A stretch of DNA of 34,532 nucleotides from Clostridium sp. CAG:411 (GCA_000437275.1 FR899741.1:116922-151453), one strand, 5' to 3'. Shown: positions 1 to 8,936, numbered from the stretch's first letter. Numbers and translations: made by a program. Notes: generated from the sequence alone by a model not told the origin.

Positions 1-1654
1 CGATTTGTGCTGCTGCCATCGCCTGTTCCTTTGTTTGAACGGATACCACAATTCCTTTATATTCCGCTTCTCCTGGTTGCTTTGGACATACACTCTCTTT
101 TACCGCAGCTCTTTTATATTGTTCTACAATCTTCTCTTCTAAAGCAGCCAATCCATTTCTTCTGATTTCATTCAGTTGTCCTACTGGAATAAAAACCTTT
201 TCCTCCATTTTTATCTGACAATCTTCCATCTGAAAAATAGTAGTATTTAGTTTACCAAGCTGTTTTTGTATCTTCTCTTTTGTAATTGGCTGGGATTTTG
301 CCCCTTCCACCACTTCTCCGTATACTACGGCTGTACAATTCTTTTGAGATATTGATAACTTTAATGGTTCTCCTTGCTTTACATCCAACAAAAATCGAAC
401 TGGGATTTTTCTTTGTTTTTGCAAAATTTCTTCCTGTATTTCCTTTAAAAGAGCATTTCTTCTGGTACGAAATACCTTCGTCCCCACCAAAATATTAGAC
501 CCAGGTTTTGTATTCGTCTCAGTATATTTTTCTTTTTTTGCAGACACATCCTCTTTTACTGTATACTCATATAAAACCTGTCCATTCTCTTTTCTAAATT
601 CTAATACATCCTGTGCATAAAGGTCTTGTTCCAGCCGAATCCCTACCCTGTTTTTCTTAACTCTTTCTACTGTTCCGACCAAAACACCACTATGATTTGG
701 GCGAACCATAGACATCATAGAAGGTCCATTTTCCTTAAAAAAGTATCCGTCCGAAAAACCGCCTCTATTGTATAAATCCATCAAACAAGTATAATCATAC
801 TCTAATTCTTTTTTATGCTTTTTCATATAAGAAAAATAGTCTTCTCCATATTCTAAATACAAATCGGTATATTTTCGATACAGATAAGAAGTATAAGCGG
901 CATACTCAGGCTTTTTCATTCGTCCTTCTATCTTAAAAGAATCGATTCCTGCATCGACCAATTCTGGAATTTTATCTAAGGTACAAATATCCTTCGGACT
1001 TAAAACATAAGGCGCTGTTTTCACCTTTTCTCCCTGTGCTGTCTCCACCTTATATGGCATTCTACATGGCTGTGCGCAACGTCCCCGATTTCCACTTCTG
1101 CCTCCAATCATACTGCTCATAAAACATTGTCCAGAATAACAATAGCATAAAGCCCCATGTACAAATGTCTCAATTTCTAAATCTGTTCGTTTTCGCATAT
1201 TTGTTATCTCGGCTGCACTTAACTCTCTGGAGGTAACAAAACGGGTCACTCCGTACTTCTTTAAAAATTCTCCTCCCTGCTCTGTTGTAAAAGTCATCTG
1301 CGTACTAGCATGAAGCGGTAAATCAGGAAAATTGCGGTGTATAAACGAAAGTACACCTACATCCTGCACAATGACTGCATCCAATCCCTGTTTATAAAAC
1401 GGCTCTAAATATGCAAATAGTTCTTCCTCTATTTCTTCATTTTGAAGCAAAGTATTAACCGTCAGGTAAATCTTCTTATCAAACATATGAACATAATCAA
1501 TCGCACGAAGCATCGTTTCCCGATCAAAATTTTCTGCAAATGCACGCGCACCAAATCGGTTTCCTCCAAGATAAACTGCGTCACAACCACCATTGATTGC
1601 ACCGCACAAACTTTCATACGAACCTGCAGGTGCCAATATTTCTACTTTTCTCAT
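1..1654 (-). CDS. U32-family peptidase/hydroxylase-like protein (3' end cut by window edge)
   Basis: The reading frame opens at an ATG at 1654, preceded by GAGAGGAA, and stays open for 551 codons to the window edge, so the C-terminus is missing. The N-terminus MRKVEILAPAGSYESL is typical of the U32 family. The family signature is at about residues 162-180 (ETFVHGALCYCYSGQC), followed by the cysteine-rich stretch GNRGRCAQPCR near 188-198. Members include collagenase-like peptidases and RlhA, which hydroxylates 23S rRNA; many need iron-sulfur or prephenate-linked chemistry. The long region after about residue 330 fits the extra DUF3656-type domain of larger members. It follows zapA by 71 bp and probably shares its transcript. 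Family assignment is secure. Whether it acts as a protease or on RNA cannot be decided from sequence. Confidence 0.93.
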   Translation of the reverse strand, partial: MRKVEILAPAGSYESLCGAINGGCDAVYLGGNRFGARAFAENFDRETMLRAIDYVHMFDKKIYLTVNTLLQNEEIEEELFAYLEPFYKQGLDAVIVQDVGVLSFIHRNFPDLPLHASTQMTFTTEQGGEFLKKYGVTRFVTSRELSAAEITNMRKRTDLEIETFVHGALCYCYSGQCFMSSMIGGRSGNRGRCAQPCRMPYKVETAQGEKVKTAPYVLSPKDICTLDKIPELVDAGIDSFKIEGRMKKPEYAAYTSYLYRKYTDLYLEYGEDYFSYMKKHKKELEYDYTCLMDLYNRGGFSDGYFFKENGPSMMSMVRPNHSGVLVGTVERVKKNRVGIRLEQDLYAQDVLEFRKENGQVLYEYTVKEDVSAKKEKYTETNTKPGSNILVGTKVFRTRRNALLKEIQEEILQKQRKIPVRFLLDVKQGEPLKLSISQKNCTAVVYGEVVEGAKSQPITKEKIQKQLGKLNTTIFQMEDCQIKMEEKVFIPVGQLNEIRRNGLAALEEKIVEQYKRAAVKESVCPKQPGEAEYKGIVVSVQTKEQAMAAAQI

Positions 1655-1681
1655 GTAATCGTTCCTCTCAAACAAAAGCAC

Positions 1682-1714
1682 ATAGGTCGACTAATATTTC
1701 TACCGTCGACCTAT
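1682..1714. repeat. Perfect 10-bp inverted repeat between zapA and the U32 gene
   Basis: ATAGGTCGAC (1682-1691) and GTCGACCTAT (1705-1714) are exact reverse complements around a 13-base loop. The hairpin starts 11 bases past the zapA stop and ends 27 bases before the U32 start codon. There is no U-tract directly after it on the minus strand (GTGCTTTTG follows), so it is a poor terminator. An RNA-stability or attenuation element, or a protein site, are alternatives. Confidence 0.6.
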
Positions 1715-1725
1715 CAACATACTCT

Positions 1726-2142
1726 CTATTTTCGTTTTGGTTTGCCACTCTCTAATTCTGCTTCCAACTTGATTATCTTCTTTTGTTCCTCTAAACTCTT
1801 GTCCTTCAATACATCTGTCTGGTTCTGCAGCTCTTCTACCTGCGTCTTATACCCAATAATTTCATGACGAAGCTCAAATAATTCCCGATCTTTTTGCGTA
1901 ATCACATCAGACAATTCATTCACTCGCTGCTGTGCTTTAAAATAATCGTCTGTAATATTAATCTGCATCAGCACATTACGCATATCTGCATCCAGCACAT
2001 TGTATCCTTCCTGGCTTTTAAATTCAACGTATTTATGATTGATATAAGCTGCTACTCTCTGTAAATATTCATCACTTTCATATCCAGCTAATACATACTG
2101 TTTTCCATTGATTGTAACTTGTATATCATTCTTTTGATTCAT
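1726..2142 (-). CDS. zapA: Cell division protein ZapA
   Basis: A 138-aa protein with the ZapA N-terminal pattern NDIQVTINGKQYVLAG (about residues 5-20), the helical region VAAYINHKYVEF and a long C-terminal coiled coil (about 75-130) ending in a basic PKRK tail. ZapA binds FtsZ filaments in the cytoplasm, bundles them and stabilises the Z ring. It is somewhat longer than E. coli ZapA because of the extended coiled coil. The ATG at 2142 has only a weak ribosome site (AAAGG about 12 bases upstream). A good promoter sits in the 86-bp gap after ruvB, so zapA and the U32 gene can be expressed apart from ruvAB. Confidence 0.9.
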   Translation of the reverse strand: MNQKNDIQVTINGKQYVLAGYESDEYLQRVAAYINHKYVEFKSQEGYNVLDADMRNVLMQINITDDYFKAQQRVNELSDVITQKDRELFELRHEIIGYKTQVEELQNQTDVLKDKSLEEQKKIIKLEAELESGKPKRK

Positions 2143-2191
2143 CGCATTCTCAACCTTTCCAAATTTTATCCGCTCTTAATGTACAAATTAC

Positions 2192-2220
2192 ATTATAACG
2201 AAAAAAGCGTCTATAATCAA
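2192..2220 (-). promoter_or_regulatory. Sigma-A promoter for zapA
   Basis: On the minus strand TTGATT (2215-2220) and a perfect TATAAT (2192-2197) are 17 bases apart. The predicted start near 2185 gives a leader of about 43 nt before zapA. Confidence 0.75.
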
Positions 2221-2228
2221 CAAAAGAT

Positions 2229-3230
2229 TCACTCTCGATTTATTTCAAGTCCCAAATGTCCATATGCTTTATCCGTTACCATTCTTCCCCTTGGAGTACG
2301 GGTAAGTAGTCCTTCCTGCAATAAATATGGTTCGTATACATCTTCAATCGTTCCAGAATCCTCTCCTAAGGATGCTGCCAATGTATCCAATCCTACTGGT
2401 CCACCATTGAATTTTTCAATCATTGTCTCTAGGATTCCTCTATCCAAATGATCCAAACCAAGCTTGTCTACTTCCAACAAATCCAACGTTTCATCGACAA
2501 CCTCTTTGGTTATCTCTCCATTATAACGAACCTGCGCAAAGTCTCTCACACGTTTTAAAAGTCGATTGGCAAGTCTTGGTGTTCCTCTGGAACGCCTTGC
2601 AATTTCAGTAGCTCCCTCTTGCGCAATCTCTGTTTTAAACAGTTTTGCGGAACGCATTACAATCTGTTTTAACTCCTCAACCTCATAATACTGTAAGCGT
2701 TCAATCACTCCAAAACGATCTCTAAGCGGTGCAGTAAGCATCCCCACGCGCGTGGTAGCTCCTACCAATGTAAATTTAGGCAAATCCAATCGTATCGAAC
2801 GAGCGGAAGTATCCTTTCCAATTACCACATCTATGGAATAATCTTCCATCGCTGGGTACAATACCTCTTCCACCTGACGATTTAAACGATGGATCTCATC
2901 TACAAATAATACATCCCCCTCCTGCAAATTATTCAAAATCGCAGCCATTTCACCAGGTTTTTCAATCGCTGGTCCTGATGTAATCTTGATATTTACGTCC
3001 ATTTCATTGGCAATGATAGTTGCAAGTGTTGTTTTACCTAATCCGGGCGGTCCATAAAACAGCACATGGTCAAGAGATTCCTCACGCATTTTTGCCGCTT
3101 CCATATAAACCTTCAGCTTTCCCCTAATCTTTTCCTGTCCAATATAATCTGACAACAATTTAGGGCGTAAACTATTTTCAATTTTATAGTCCTCGGATTG
3201 AAGCTCTGTTGTAATCACACGCTTTTTCAT
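2229..3230 (-). CDS. ruvB: Holliday junction branch-migration ATPase RuvB
   Basis: 333 aa, normal length. Visible motifs are Walker A (GPPGLGKTT, near residue 60), Walker B (FVDEIHRL), sensor 1 (GATTR) and the sensor-2 region RGTPRLANRLLKRVRD, followed by the C-terminal winged-helix domain (TPRGRMVTDKAYGHLG). RuvB is the hexameric AAA+ motor that drives branch migration of Holliday junctions held by RuvA. The frame also allows a GTG two codons earlier, but AAGGTGG lies too close to it; the ATG at 3230 (MKKRVITTE) has proper spacing. The ruvA stop codon overlaps this ribosome site, indicating translational coupling. Confidence 0.97.
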   Translation of the reverse strand: MKKRVITTELQSEDYKIENSLRPKLLSDYIGQEKIRGKLKVYMEAAKMREESLDHVLFYGPPGLGKTTLATIIANEMDVNIKITSGPAIEKPGEMAAILNNLQEGDVLFVDEIHRLNRQVEEVLYPAMEDYSIDVVIGKDTSARSIRLDLPKFTLVGATTRVGMLTAPLRDRFGVIERLQYYEVEELKQIVMRSAKLFKTEIAQEGATEIARRSRGTPRLANRLLKRVRDFAQVRYNGEITKEVVDETLDLLEVDKLGLDHLDRGILETMIEKFNGGPVGLDTLAASLGEDSGTIEDVYEPYLLQEGLLTRTPRGRMVTDKAYGHLGLEINRE

Positions 3231-3242
3231 CTTCACACCACC

Positions 3243-3851
3243 TTATAATAACTTCTTTAAGCTAAGCTTTAACAATTGTTCTGCATCCATATCCGGTGTT
3301 ACATCAATTCCTCGCACCGCTTTCAATGCCTCTGTCTGAGAATATCCCAATGCAACTAACGCTTCGGTAGCATCCTGTCGAACATTTTGCAATTCTCCAT
3401 TCTCTTCCATCTGCTCTGTTTCCTGTAATTTTTCCTCAAAGGCATCCTCCAGTTTTATTTTATCCTTTAATTCCAAAACTGTTTTTTCCGCTGTCTTTTT
3501 CCCAATTCCAGGTGCCGAACATATGGTTTTTATATCTCCTGCCAAAATTGCAAACTTTAAATCATTGGCAGATAGCACTGACAAAACTCCCAATGCGCCT
3601 CTTGGTCCAATTCCATTGACCGTAATCAATAATTTAAACATCAAAAGATCCGCTTTGGTAAGGAAACCAAATAATTGCATTGCATCCTCTCTTACATGCA
3701 TATAAGTGTGAATTTTTACAGTTTCACCTATGCTCGGTAGCCTTTGTACCATACTGGCAGGCACCATAATTCGGTAACCTATGCCACCATTATCAATCAC
3801 AATCTGTTCTGGCTCTATCTCTTCTAACTGCCCTTTTATATAGGTTATCAT
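3243..3851 (-). CDS. ruvA: Holliday junction DNA-binding protein RuvA
   Basis: 202 aa beginning MITYIKGQLEEIEPEQIVID, the usual RuvA start. It has the N-terminal OB fold, two helix-hairpin-helix segments (LLITVNGIGPRGALGVLS and ICSAPGIGKKTAEKTVLEL), an acidic linker rich in Glu (about 140-155) and the C-terminal RuvB-binding domain (DATEALVALGYSQTEALKAV). The frame extends 29 codons further upstream into cls, but the ATG at 3851 has GAGGAA correctly placed and matches the family start. RuvA tetramers hold the four-way junction and load RuvB. No ruvC is nearby, as is usual in Firmicutes. Confidence 0.97.
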   Translation of the reverse strand: MITYIKGQLEEIEPEQIVIDNGGIGYRIMVPASMVQRLPSIGETVKIHTYMHVREDAMQLFGFLTKADLLMFKLLITVNGIGPRGALGVLSVLSANDLKFAILAGDIKTICSAPGIGKKTAEKTVLELKDKIKLEDAFEEKLQETEQMEENGELQNVRQDATEALVALGYSQTEALKAVRGIDVTPDMDAEQLLKLSLKKLL

Positions 3852-3868
3852 TTTGTGTTCCTCATTTC

Positions 3869-5464
3869 TTATAACAATGTGGAGAAGACATTTAGGAATG
3901 CCTGCATCACCTTCATGCTTGTAGGTCTCGCAAGCCATTGCTCATATGTCACTTCCTCGCATACAGAAAAAGTATCATCAAAGTCCTTACGAATCTTTTT
4001 AACGACTTCCTGATTGGAAAGCCAAATACCATTTTCATAATGCAAATAAAAGCTTCGATAATCCATATTTATACTTCCCACAATTGCAAATTCTTCATTT
4101 AAAATACATTTTGCATGAATAAATCCCGGCTTGTACTCAAAAATACGCACCCCATTTGCAAGTAAAAATCCGTAATTGTAATTTGTCACAAGTTTTACCG
4201 ACTTTTTATCTGGAATATATGGTGTAATAATACGCACATCTACTCCACTCTTTACTGCCAATATTAAAGCATCCTGCATATCCTTTTCAATAATCAGATA
4301 CGGTGTCATCACATACAAGTATTTTCTGGCATACTGTATCATCTGTCCATACACCATTTCGATAGGATTGTGTTTGTTGATTGGTCCATCTGCCAATACA
4401 TGACAATACACATCATTTTGAGGAAATTTCATGGAAGGACGATATTTTTCAAAATCTTCACATACCTTTTCATTTCCCATTTCCCACATTTGTAAGAACG
4501 TTACCGTCATCCACCAGACTGCATCTCCAACCACACGAACACCCGTATCCTTCCAGACACCAAAACGCTGGATCAGATTTGCGTATTCATCTGCAATATT
4601 AAATCCCCCTGTATATCCAATATTTCCATCAATGACTACAATTTTTTGATGGGTTCGGTAATTCATATATAGCTTATCTGTATACTTATGAATTGGGTTA
4701 AATATCGTAACCTGAAAGCCTTCTTCTCGTAACTCTTTCGCAAAATATTTGTTTGTTCGTATCATTGCGCCAAAATCATCATACATAAATTTGACTTCCA
4801 CGCCTTCTTTGATTTTTCTTAAACATACTTCATGAATAGCATCCCAAAGTGCGCCTTCTGCCACAATAAAAAAATCTATCAATATAAAACGTTCCGCTTT
4901 ATCCAAGTCCGCCAGCATACTTTCAAAGGCATCCTCACCCATAGAAAAGTATTGAATGTCATTATTTTTTGTAAGTGGAAATCCTTCAGAAACTAAATAA
5001 GCTGACATTCTACTGCGAAATGGATGTTTTTCCTGAAACTCCTGTTCTAATTGCTTATCGTATTCTTTGTATCTATCCCCATGCTCCAGTACCTTCAATA
5101 ACTTCCCATTTATCTTTTTATTGGTATCCGTCTTTCCCCACAACAAATACATAATCTCGCCAGACAAAGGCAAGGCAAGACAGATTGCAATCCATGCAAT
5201 TTTATATGCAGGACTCCTCATGTCATTAATAAGTGAAATAATCACAATTAAACTGACAATCTCCAATATAACATAAAAATAAACCGTATATTGATGCAAC
5301 AAAAAGGGTAGCAGTAATAATAAAAGCATCTGAAATGCAACTATTAAAGCCACAACACATACACGCAGAAAACCACTAAGACTATTTTTTATACGTCCAG
5401 TCATACGATTTAGCATTCTTTCTTCGTCAATCACCGGATTGCTCCAATATTTTCGTTTTTCCAT
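3869..5464 (-). CDS. cls: Cardiolipin synthase (phospholipase D superfamily)
   Basis: 531 aa with two hydrophobic segments (about residues 32-55 and 60-110) followed by two PLD catalytic halves. The first motif is H272-K274-D279 (HQKIVVIDGNIGYTGGFN). The second is HAKCILNEEFAIVGSIN, where H450 and K452 are present but the usual Asp is Glu (E457). The enzyme condenses two phosphatidylglycerols to cardiolipin and glycerol at the membrane. The start at 5464 follows AAAGGAGGG. Only 17 bp separate its stop from ruvA, so cls-ruvA-ruvB are probably cotranscribed. Only 48 bp separate the rpmF terminator from the cls start, and I find no convincing promoter there. Confidence 0.93.
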   Translation of the reverse strand: MEKRKYWSNPVIDEERMLNRMTGRIKNSLSGFLRVCVVALIVAFQMLLLLLLPFLLHQYTVYFYVILEIVSLIVIISLINDMRSPAYKIAWIAICLALPLSGEIMYLLWGKTDTNKKINGKLLKVLEHGDRYKEYDKQLEQEFQEKHPFRSRMSAYLVSEGFPLTKNNDIQYFSMGEDAFESMLADLDKAERFILIDFFIVAEGALWDAIHEVCLRKIKEGVEVKFMYDDFGAMIRTNKYFAKELREEGFQVTIFNPIHKYTDKLYMNYRTHQKIVVIDGNIGYTGGFNIADEYANLIQRFGVWKDTGVRVVGDAVWWMTVTFLQMWEMGNEKVCEDFEKYRPSMKFPQNDVYCHVLADGPINKHNPIEMVYGQMIQYARKYLYVMTPYLIIEKDMQDALILAVKSGVDVRIITPYIPDKKSVKLVTNYNYGFLLANGVRIFEYKPGFIHAKCILNEEFAIVGSINMDYRSFYLHYENGIWLSNQEVVKKIRKDFDDTFSVCEEVTYEQWLARPTSMKVMQAFLNVFSTLL

Positions 5465-5512
5465 ACTGTTTTCCCTCCTTTACATGGACTTTTGTACATT
5501 GCTTACGCAGGT

Positions 5513-5554
5513 AAAAAAAATCAAGGGGTACGCAAAGCGCAACCCTTGATTTTA
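5513..5554 (-). terminator. Rho-independent terminator after rpmF
   Basis: On the minus strand AAAATCAAGGG pairs with CCCTTGATTTT around a GC-containing loop that can extend the stem (GCGC/GCGT), followed by a run of eight U. It lies 14 bases past the rpmF stop. Confidence 0.88.
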
Positions 5555-5567
5555 TCGTTTTGAAAGA

Positions 5568-5747
5568 TTAGTCAACTGCTACGATTTCTTTTTTATTGTA
5601 CGAACCGCAAGCCTTGCATACTCTATGTGGAAGCATTAACTCTCCGCATTTGCTACATTTAACTAAGTTTGGAGCAGTCATTTTCCAGTTTGCTCTACGA
5701 CTATCTCTTCTTCCTTTAGATGATTTATTCTTTGGACAGATTGACAT
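5568..5747 (-). CDS. rpmF: 50S ribosomal protein L32
   Basis: 59 aa: MSICPKNKSSKGRRDSRRAN, then the L32 core WKMTAPNLVKCSKCGELMLP and CKACGSY. The CxxC...CxxC pair forms a zinc ribbon, so this is the zinc-binding form. The frame extends 13 codons upstream, but the ATG at 5747 is preceded by a perfect AGGAGG and matches the family N-terminus. It follows the yceD-like gene by 38 bp, the conserved bacterial yceD-rpmF pair, and ends at a strong terminator. Confidence 0.97.
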   Translation of the reverse strand: MSICPKNKSSKGRRDSRRANWKMTAPNLVKCSKCGELMLPHRVCKACGSYNKKEIVAVD

Positions 5748-5785
5748 GGTCACACCTCCTCTTATTCTCAAACAAACATTAATCA

Positions 5786-6319
5786 TTAGTTATCTGTTTG
5801 TCCAAAATTCTTAAAAATATCTTGAATTGCTAACATTCGTGGATCTCTTCCCTGTTGATCGCAGTTGCAACTACCAGTATTAAGATTTGTACCACAAATA
5901 TCGCAGATACCTTTGCAATTGTCACTACATAATGTCTGCATTGGGAACTGAAGCATCATTTCCTCTGTAATCAGTGTATCCACATCTAAGGAATACTCCT
6001 GAATATACTCTGCTTCCTCCAGTTCTATCCTAGCTTCTTCCCTTTGACCCGAAAAATCAAATTCCTTCTCAAAATCAATCTCAAACGGAACTTGTACCAT
6101 TTTTAAGCATCTACTACATGGTATCTCTAGACAAACCTTTGCTTTGCAAGTAAGAGAAATCTTTCGCTCTCCTATACATACAACAGAAATCTTTGCATCT
6201 TCCTTCTCCGAAAATGCATATGTCTCGCCATACATAGTAAATTGCTCCAAGCCAATTGAAACCTGTGCGTCTTTTCGCTGTCCTACGTTGGACATAACCT
6301 CTGATAAATTAACGAGCAT
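5786..6319 (-). CDS. YceD/DUF177 family protein (ylbN-like)
   Basis: 177 aa beginning MLVNLSEVMSN. The ATG at 6319 has GGATAGGAG upstream; the frame opens 9 codons earlier but without a ribosome site. Features include paired cysteines in the middle (PCSRCLKMVQVPFE, about residues 75-95) and a C-terminal cysteine cluster (CSDNCKGICDICGTNL...SCNC) that probably binds metal. DUF177 proteins are encoded directly before rpmF in most bacteria and are linked to 23S rRNA accumulation and ribosome assembly in plants and E. coli. The operon position here supports the same role. The exact biochemical function is not established. Confidence 0.93.
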   Translation of the reverse strand: MLVNLSEVMSNVGQRKDAQVSIGLEQFTMYGETYAFSEKEDAKISVVCIGERKISLTCKAKVCLEIPCSRCLKMVQVPFEIDFEKEFDFSGQREEARIELEEAEYIQEYSLDVDTLITEEMMLQFPMQTLCSDNCKGICDICGTNLNTGSCNCDQQGRDPRMLAIQDIFKNFGQTDN

Positions 6320-6355
6320 AACTACTCCTATCCTATAAAAAACCACACTTCTACT

Positions 6356-6384
6356 TTTATATCATATTTCAGAAATAAAGTCAA
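6356..6384 (-). promoter_or_regulatory. Sigma-A promoter for yceD-rpmF
   Basis: On the minus strand TTGACT (6379-6384), 17-base spacer, TATAAA (6356-6361). The predicted start near 6348 gives a leader of about 30 nt, so this pair is expressed independently of pta-ackA. Confidence 0.82.
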
Positions 6385-6441
6385 TGTCCTTTTTATAATT
6401 TTTTCTCTTATAGCAGCCCTTGGCCGCAAAATCAAAACCAA

Positions 6442-7635
6442 TTACTCTACTAAAGCTTTTGTTTCACGGGCAATTGCCAATTCTTCATTTGTAGGGATAA
6501 TAAATACCTTTACTTTTGAGGATGGTGTTGTTACGCAAACTTCCTCTCCTGTTATCTGGCATTTTTCTTCGTCTGCTTCTACGCCAAGATAACCAAGATA
6601 ACTCATTACACCCTTACGAACTTCTATCGCATTTTCTCCAATTCCTGCTGTAAATGCAATTGCATCTACACCATTCATAGCAGCCGCATATGCTCCAACA
6701 TATTTTGCAATGCTATAAATAAATGCATCCATTGTAACTTCTGCCTGCTTGTTGCCTTCTTTTTTTCCAGCTCTCAAATCTCTAAAATCACTTGTAAGTC
6801 CTGACATACCTGCAAGTCCTGATTTCTTGTTTAAAATTGTCATAATCTCGTCAATAGACTTATTTTCTTTATGTGCAATAAACTCTATAATTGCTGGATC
6901 AATGCTTCCTGAGCGTGTTCCCATAATAATTCCTTCTAATGGAGTAAGTCCCATTGATGTATCCACTGACTTTCCATTTTGAACGGCTGTCACACTTCCG
7001 CCATTTCCGATATGGCATACAATAAGTTTAGAATTCTCAAGCTGCAATCCTGCAAGCTCTGCTAATCGTTTGGAAACGAAGCTATGGCTTGTCCCATGAA
7101 AACCATAACGACGAACTTTGTATTCTTCATAGTAACGATATGGAAGTCCATACATAAATGCCTTTTCTGGCATTGTCTGATGAAAAGCGGTATCAAACAC
7201 AGCTACCATAGGTACCCCTGGAAGTGCTTTTTTACATGCATCAATACCGATTAAGTTTGCAGGATTATGTAATGGTGCTAAATCATTGCACTCTGCAATT
7301 GCCTTTTCTACTTCATCTGTAATAATAACTGAAGATGCAAATTTTTCTCCTCCATGTACTACACGATGACCAACTGCATTAATCTCTTTCAAATCAGCAA
7401 TCACACCATGTTCTTTATCTACTAACTCGTCTAACACAAGCTTTACCGCTACTTCATGGTTTGGCATTGCATTCTTCTCTTCGTCTTTTATTTTCTTTCC
7501 ATCCACTTTATGAGTCAACTGACCATCAATACCAATTCGTTCACATAAACCAGATGCCAATGGTGTCTCTGTCTCTGAATCAATCAACTGATACTTTAAC
7601 GAAGAACTACCACAATTAATTACCAAAACTTTCAT
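6442..7635 (-). CDS. ackA: Acetate kinase
   Basis: 397 aa, the usual length. It begins MKVLVINCGSSSLKY, the ASKHA phosphate-binding start. Further motifs are VGHRVVHGGEKF (substrate Arg), VFDTAFHQTMPE, RYGFHGTSH with the catalytic His, HIGNGGSVTAV, GTRSGSIDP and FTAGIGENA, plus the C-terminal metal-binding Glu in PTNEELAIARE. It converts acetyl phosphate and ADP to acetate and ATP, the substrate-level phosphorylation step of acetate fermentation. AGGAGG precedes the ATG at 7635. It lies 21 bp after pta and shares its promoter. No clear terminator follows, so some read-through to yceD is possible. Confidence 0.98.
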   Translation of the reverse strand: MKVLVINCGSSSLKYQLIDSETETPLASGLCERIGIDGQLTHKVDGKKIKDEEKNAMPNHEVAVKLVLDELVDKEHGVIADLKEINAVGHRVVHGGEKFASSVIITDEVEKAIAECNDLAPLHNPANLIGIDACKKALPGVPMVAVFDTAFHQTMPEKAFMYGLPYRYYEEYKVRRYGFHGTSHSFVSKRLAELAGLQLENSKLIVCHIGNGGSVTAVQNGKSVDTSMGLTPLEGIIMGTRSGSIDPAIIEFIAHKENKSIDEIMTILNKKSGLAGMSGLTSDFRDLRAGKKEGNKQAEVTMDAFIYSIAKYVGAYAAAMNGVDAIAFTAGIGENAIEVRKGVMSYLGYLGVEADEEKCQITGEEVCVTTPSSKVKVFIIPTNEELAIARETKALVE

Positions 7636-7656
7636 CTACTTTTATCCTCCTGCTTT

Positions 7657-8667
7657 CTATTTATCGTCCTCTGCGCCTGCCTGAACTGCTGTGATTGCTA
7701 CCACACCTACAATATCGGTTGCAGAACAACCTCTTGACAAATCATTTACTGGTTTAGCAATTCCCTGTGTCAACGGACCATAGGCTTCTGCTTTTGCCAG
7801 TCTCTGTACCAACTTATATCCATTATTTCCAGCATCCAGATTTGGAAATACAAGTACATTCGCATGACCTGCTACATTATTACCAGGTGCCTTAAATGCT
7901 CCTACACTTGGCACAATTGCCGCATCCACCTGAAATTCTCCATCCAATTTTACTTTTGGGTATTTTTCTTTTGCAAGGGCGGTTGCTTTTACCACTTTAT
8001 CTACATCCGGATGTGATGCACTTCCCTTTGTAGAATGGGATATCATGGCTACAATTGGCTCCTCCTGTACTAAAAGACGGAAACTTTTTGCTGTAGTACC
8101 TGCAATAATCGCAAGCTCCTCTGCTGTTGGATTTTGATTTAATCCAGCATCAGAAAAAATAAAGGTTCCATTTGCACCATAATCACAATCTGGCACAACC
8201 ATTACAAACATACCAGAAACCAATTCTGTACCTGGTGCTGTCTTTAAAATCTGAAGGGAAGGACGCAATACATCAGCGGTTGCATGACAAGCACCTGCTA
8301 CCATTCCATCTGCATCCCCCATCTTTACCATCATAACTCCAAAATGTAAATAATCAGAAGTAAGAAGTTCTCTTGCCTTTTCTGGTGTCATTCCTTTCTT
8401 TTGACGAAGCTGCACAAGCATATCAATATACGAATCCAACTTTTCAAAATTCTCAGGGTCTACAATATTAGCTCCCTGTAAATGGTAACCATAATTCTTG
8501 GCATCATCCAAGATTGTCTCCTTATTACCAACCAAAACCAAATCCGCAATATCCTCTTTTAATACTTCAGCGGCTGCTTTAATAATTCTGACATCTGCTG
8601 TTTCAGGCAGTACAATCTTTTTTTTATTTTTTCTTGCACGTTCTTTAATATCATCAATAAATCCCAT
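7657..8667 (-). CDS. pta: Phosphate acetyltransferase
   Basis: 336 aa, the short single-domain Pta typical of Firmicutes, without the DRTGG/P-loop N-terminal part found in E. coli. Motifs: KIVLPETADVRIIKAA near the N-terminus, FSDAGLNQNPTAEELA, MISHSTKGSASHPDVDKV and LVFPNLDAGNNGYKLVQRL. It interconverts acetyl-CoA plus phosphate and acetyl phosphate plus CoA, feeding AckA. GAAAGGTG lies before the ATG at 8667. Phosphotransbutyrylase is related, but the length and motifs favour Pta. The roughly 130-nt leader between promoter and start shows no riboswitch I recognise. Confidence 0.97.
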   Translation of the reverse strand: MGFIDDIKERARKNKKKIVLPETADVRIIKAAAEVLKEDIADLVLVGNKETILDDAKNYGYHLQGANIVDPENFEKLDSYIDMLVQLRQKKGMTPEKARELLTSDYLHFGVMMVKMGDADGMVAGACHATADVLRPSLQILKTAPGTELVSGMFVMVVPDCDYGANGTFIFSDAGLNQNPTAEELAIIAGTTAKSFRLLVQEEPIVAMISHSTKGSASHPDVDKVVKATALAKEKYPKVKLDGEFQVDAAIVPSVGAFKAPGNNVAGHANVLVFPNLDAGNNGYKLVQRLAKAEAYGPLTQGIAKPVNDLSRGCSATDIVGVVAITAVQAGAEDDK

Positions 8668-8803
8668 TTGTCTCGCACCTTTCTATCATCGATCTATGAA
8701 ACCTTACTTGCAACCATATAGCTTCTATATCATCATATGACCCAAATTTTAGGAACCGATTTTAATAGCTGCAAAATTTTCATCTTATTTTTTACCATTC
8801 CCC

Positions 8804-8832
8804 ATTATAAAGCAATCATTTTTTTCATACAA
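8804..8832 (-). promoter_or_regulatory. Sigma-A promoter for pta-ackA
   Basis: On the minus strand TTGTAT (8827-8832), 17-base spacer, perfect TATAAT (8804-8809). It sits in the 269-bp gap between degV and pta. Predicted start near 8797, leaving a long AT-rich leader of about 130 nt. Confidence 0.8.
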
Positions 8833-8936
8833 GACACTTCTTGAAAAAATAAACTATCAAATTGTATCTTTTTAAGTACAAAAGGCGATTACAAAATAAC
8901 CATAAATTACCACTTGCATTTTGCGTATCATCCGCT

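Noticed and set aside
5465..5512. Promoter for cls
   Set aside because: No -35/-10 pair with acceptable spacing fits in the 48 bases between the rpmF terminator and cls.
6385..6441. Terminator after ackA
   Set aside because: A short GCGGCC/GGCTGC stem is present but is followed by an A-rich rather than U-rich stretch on the minus strand.
8668..8797. Possible riboswitch in the pta leader
   Set aside because: The leader is about 130 nt, but I recognise no known aptamer core and see no terminator or sequestering stem.
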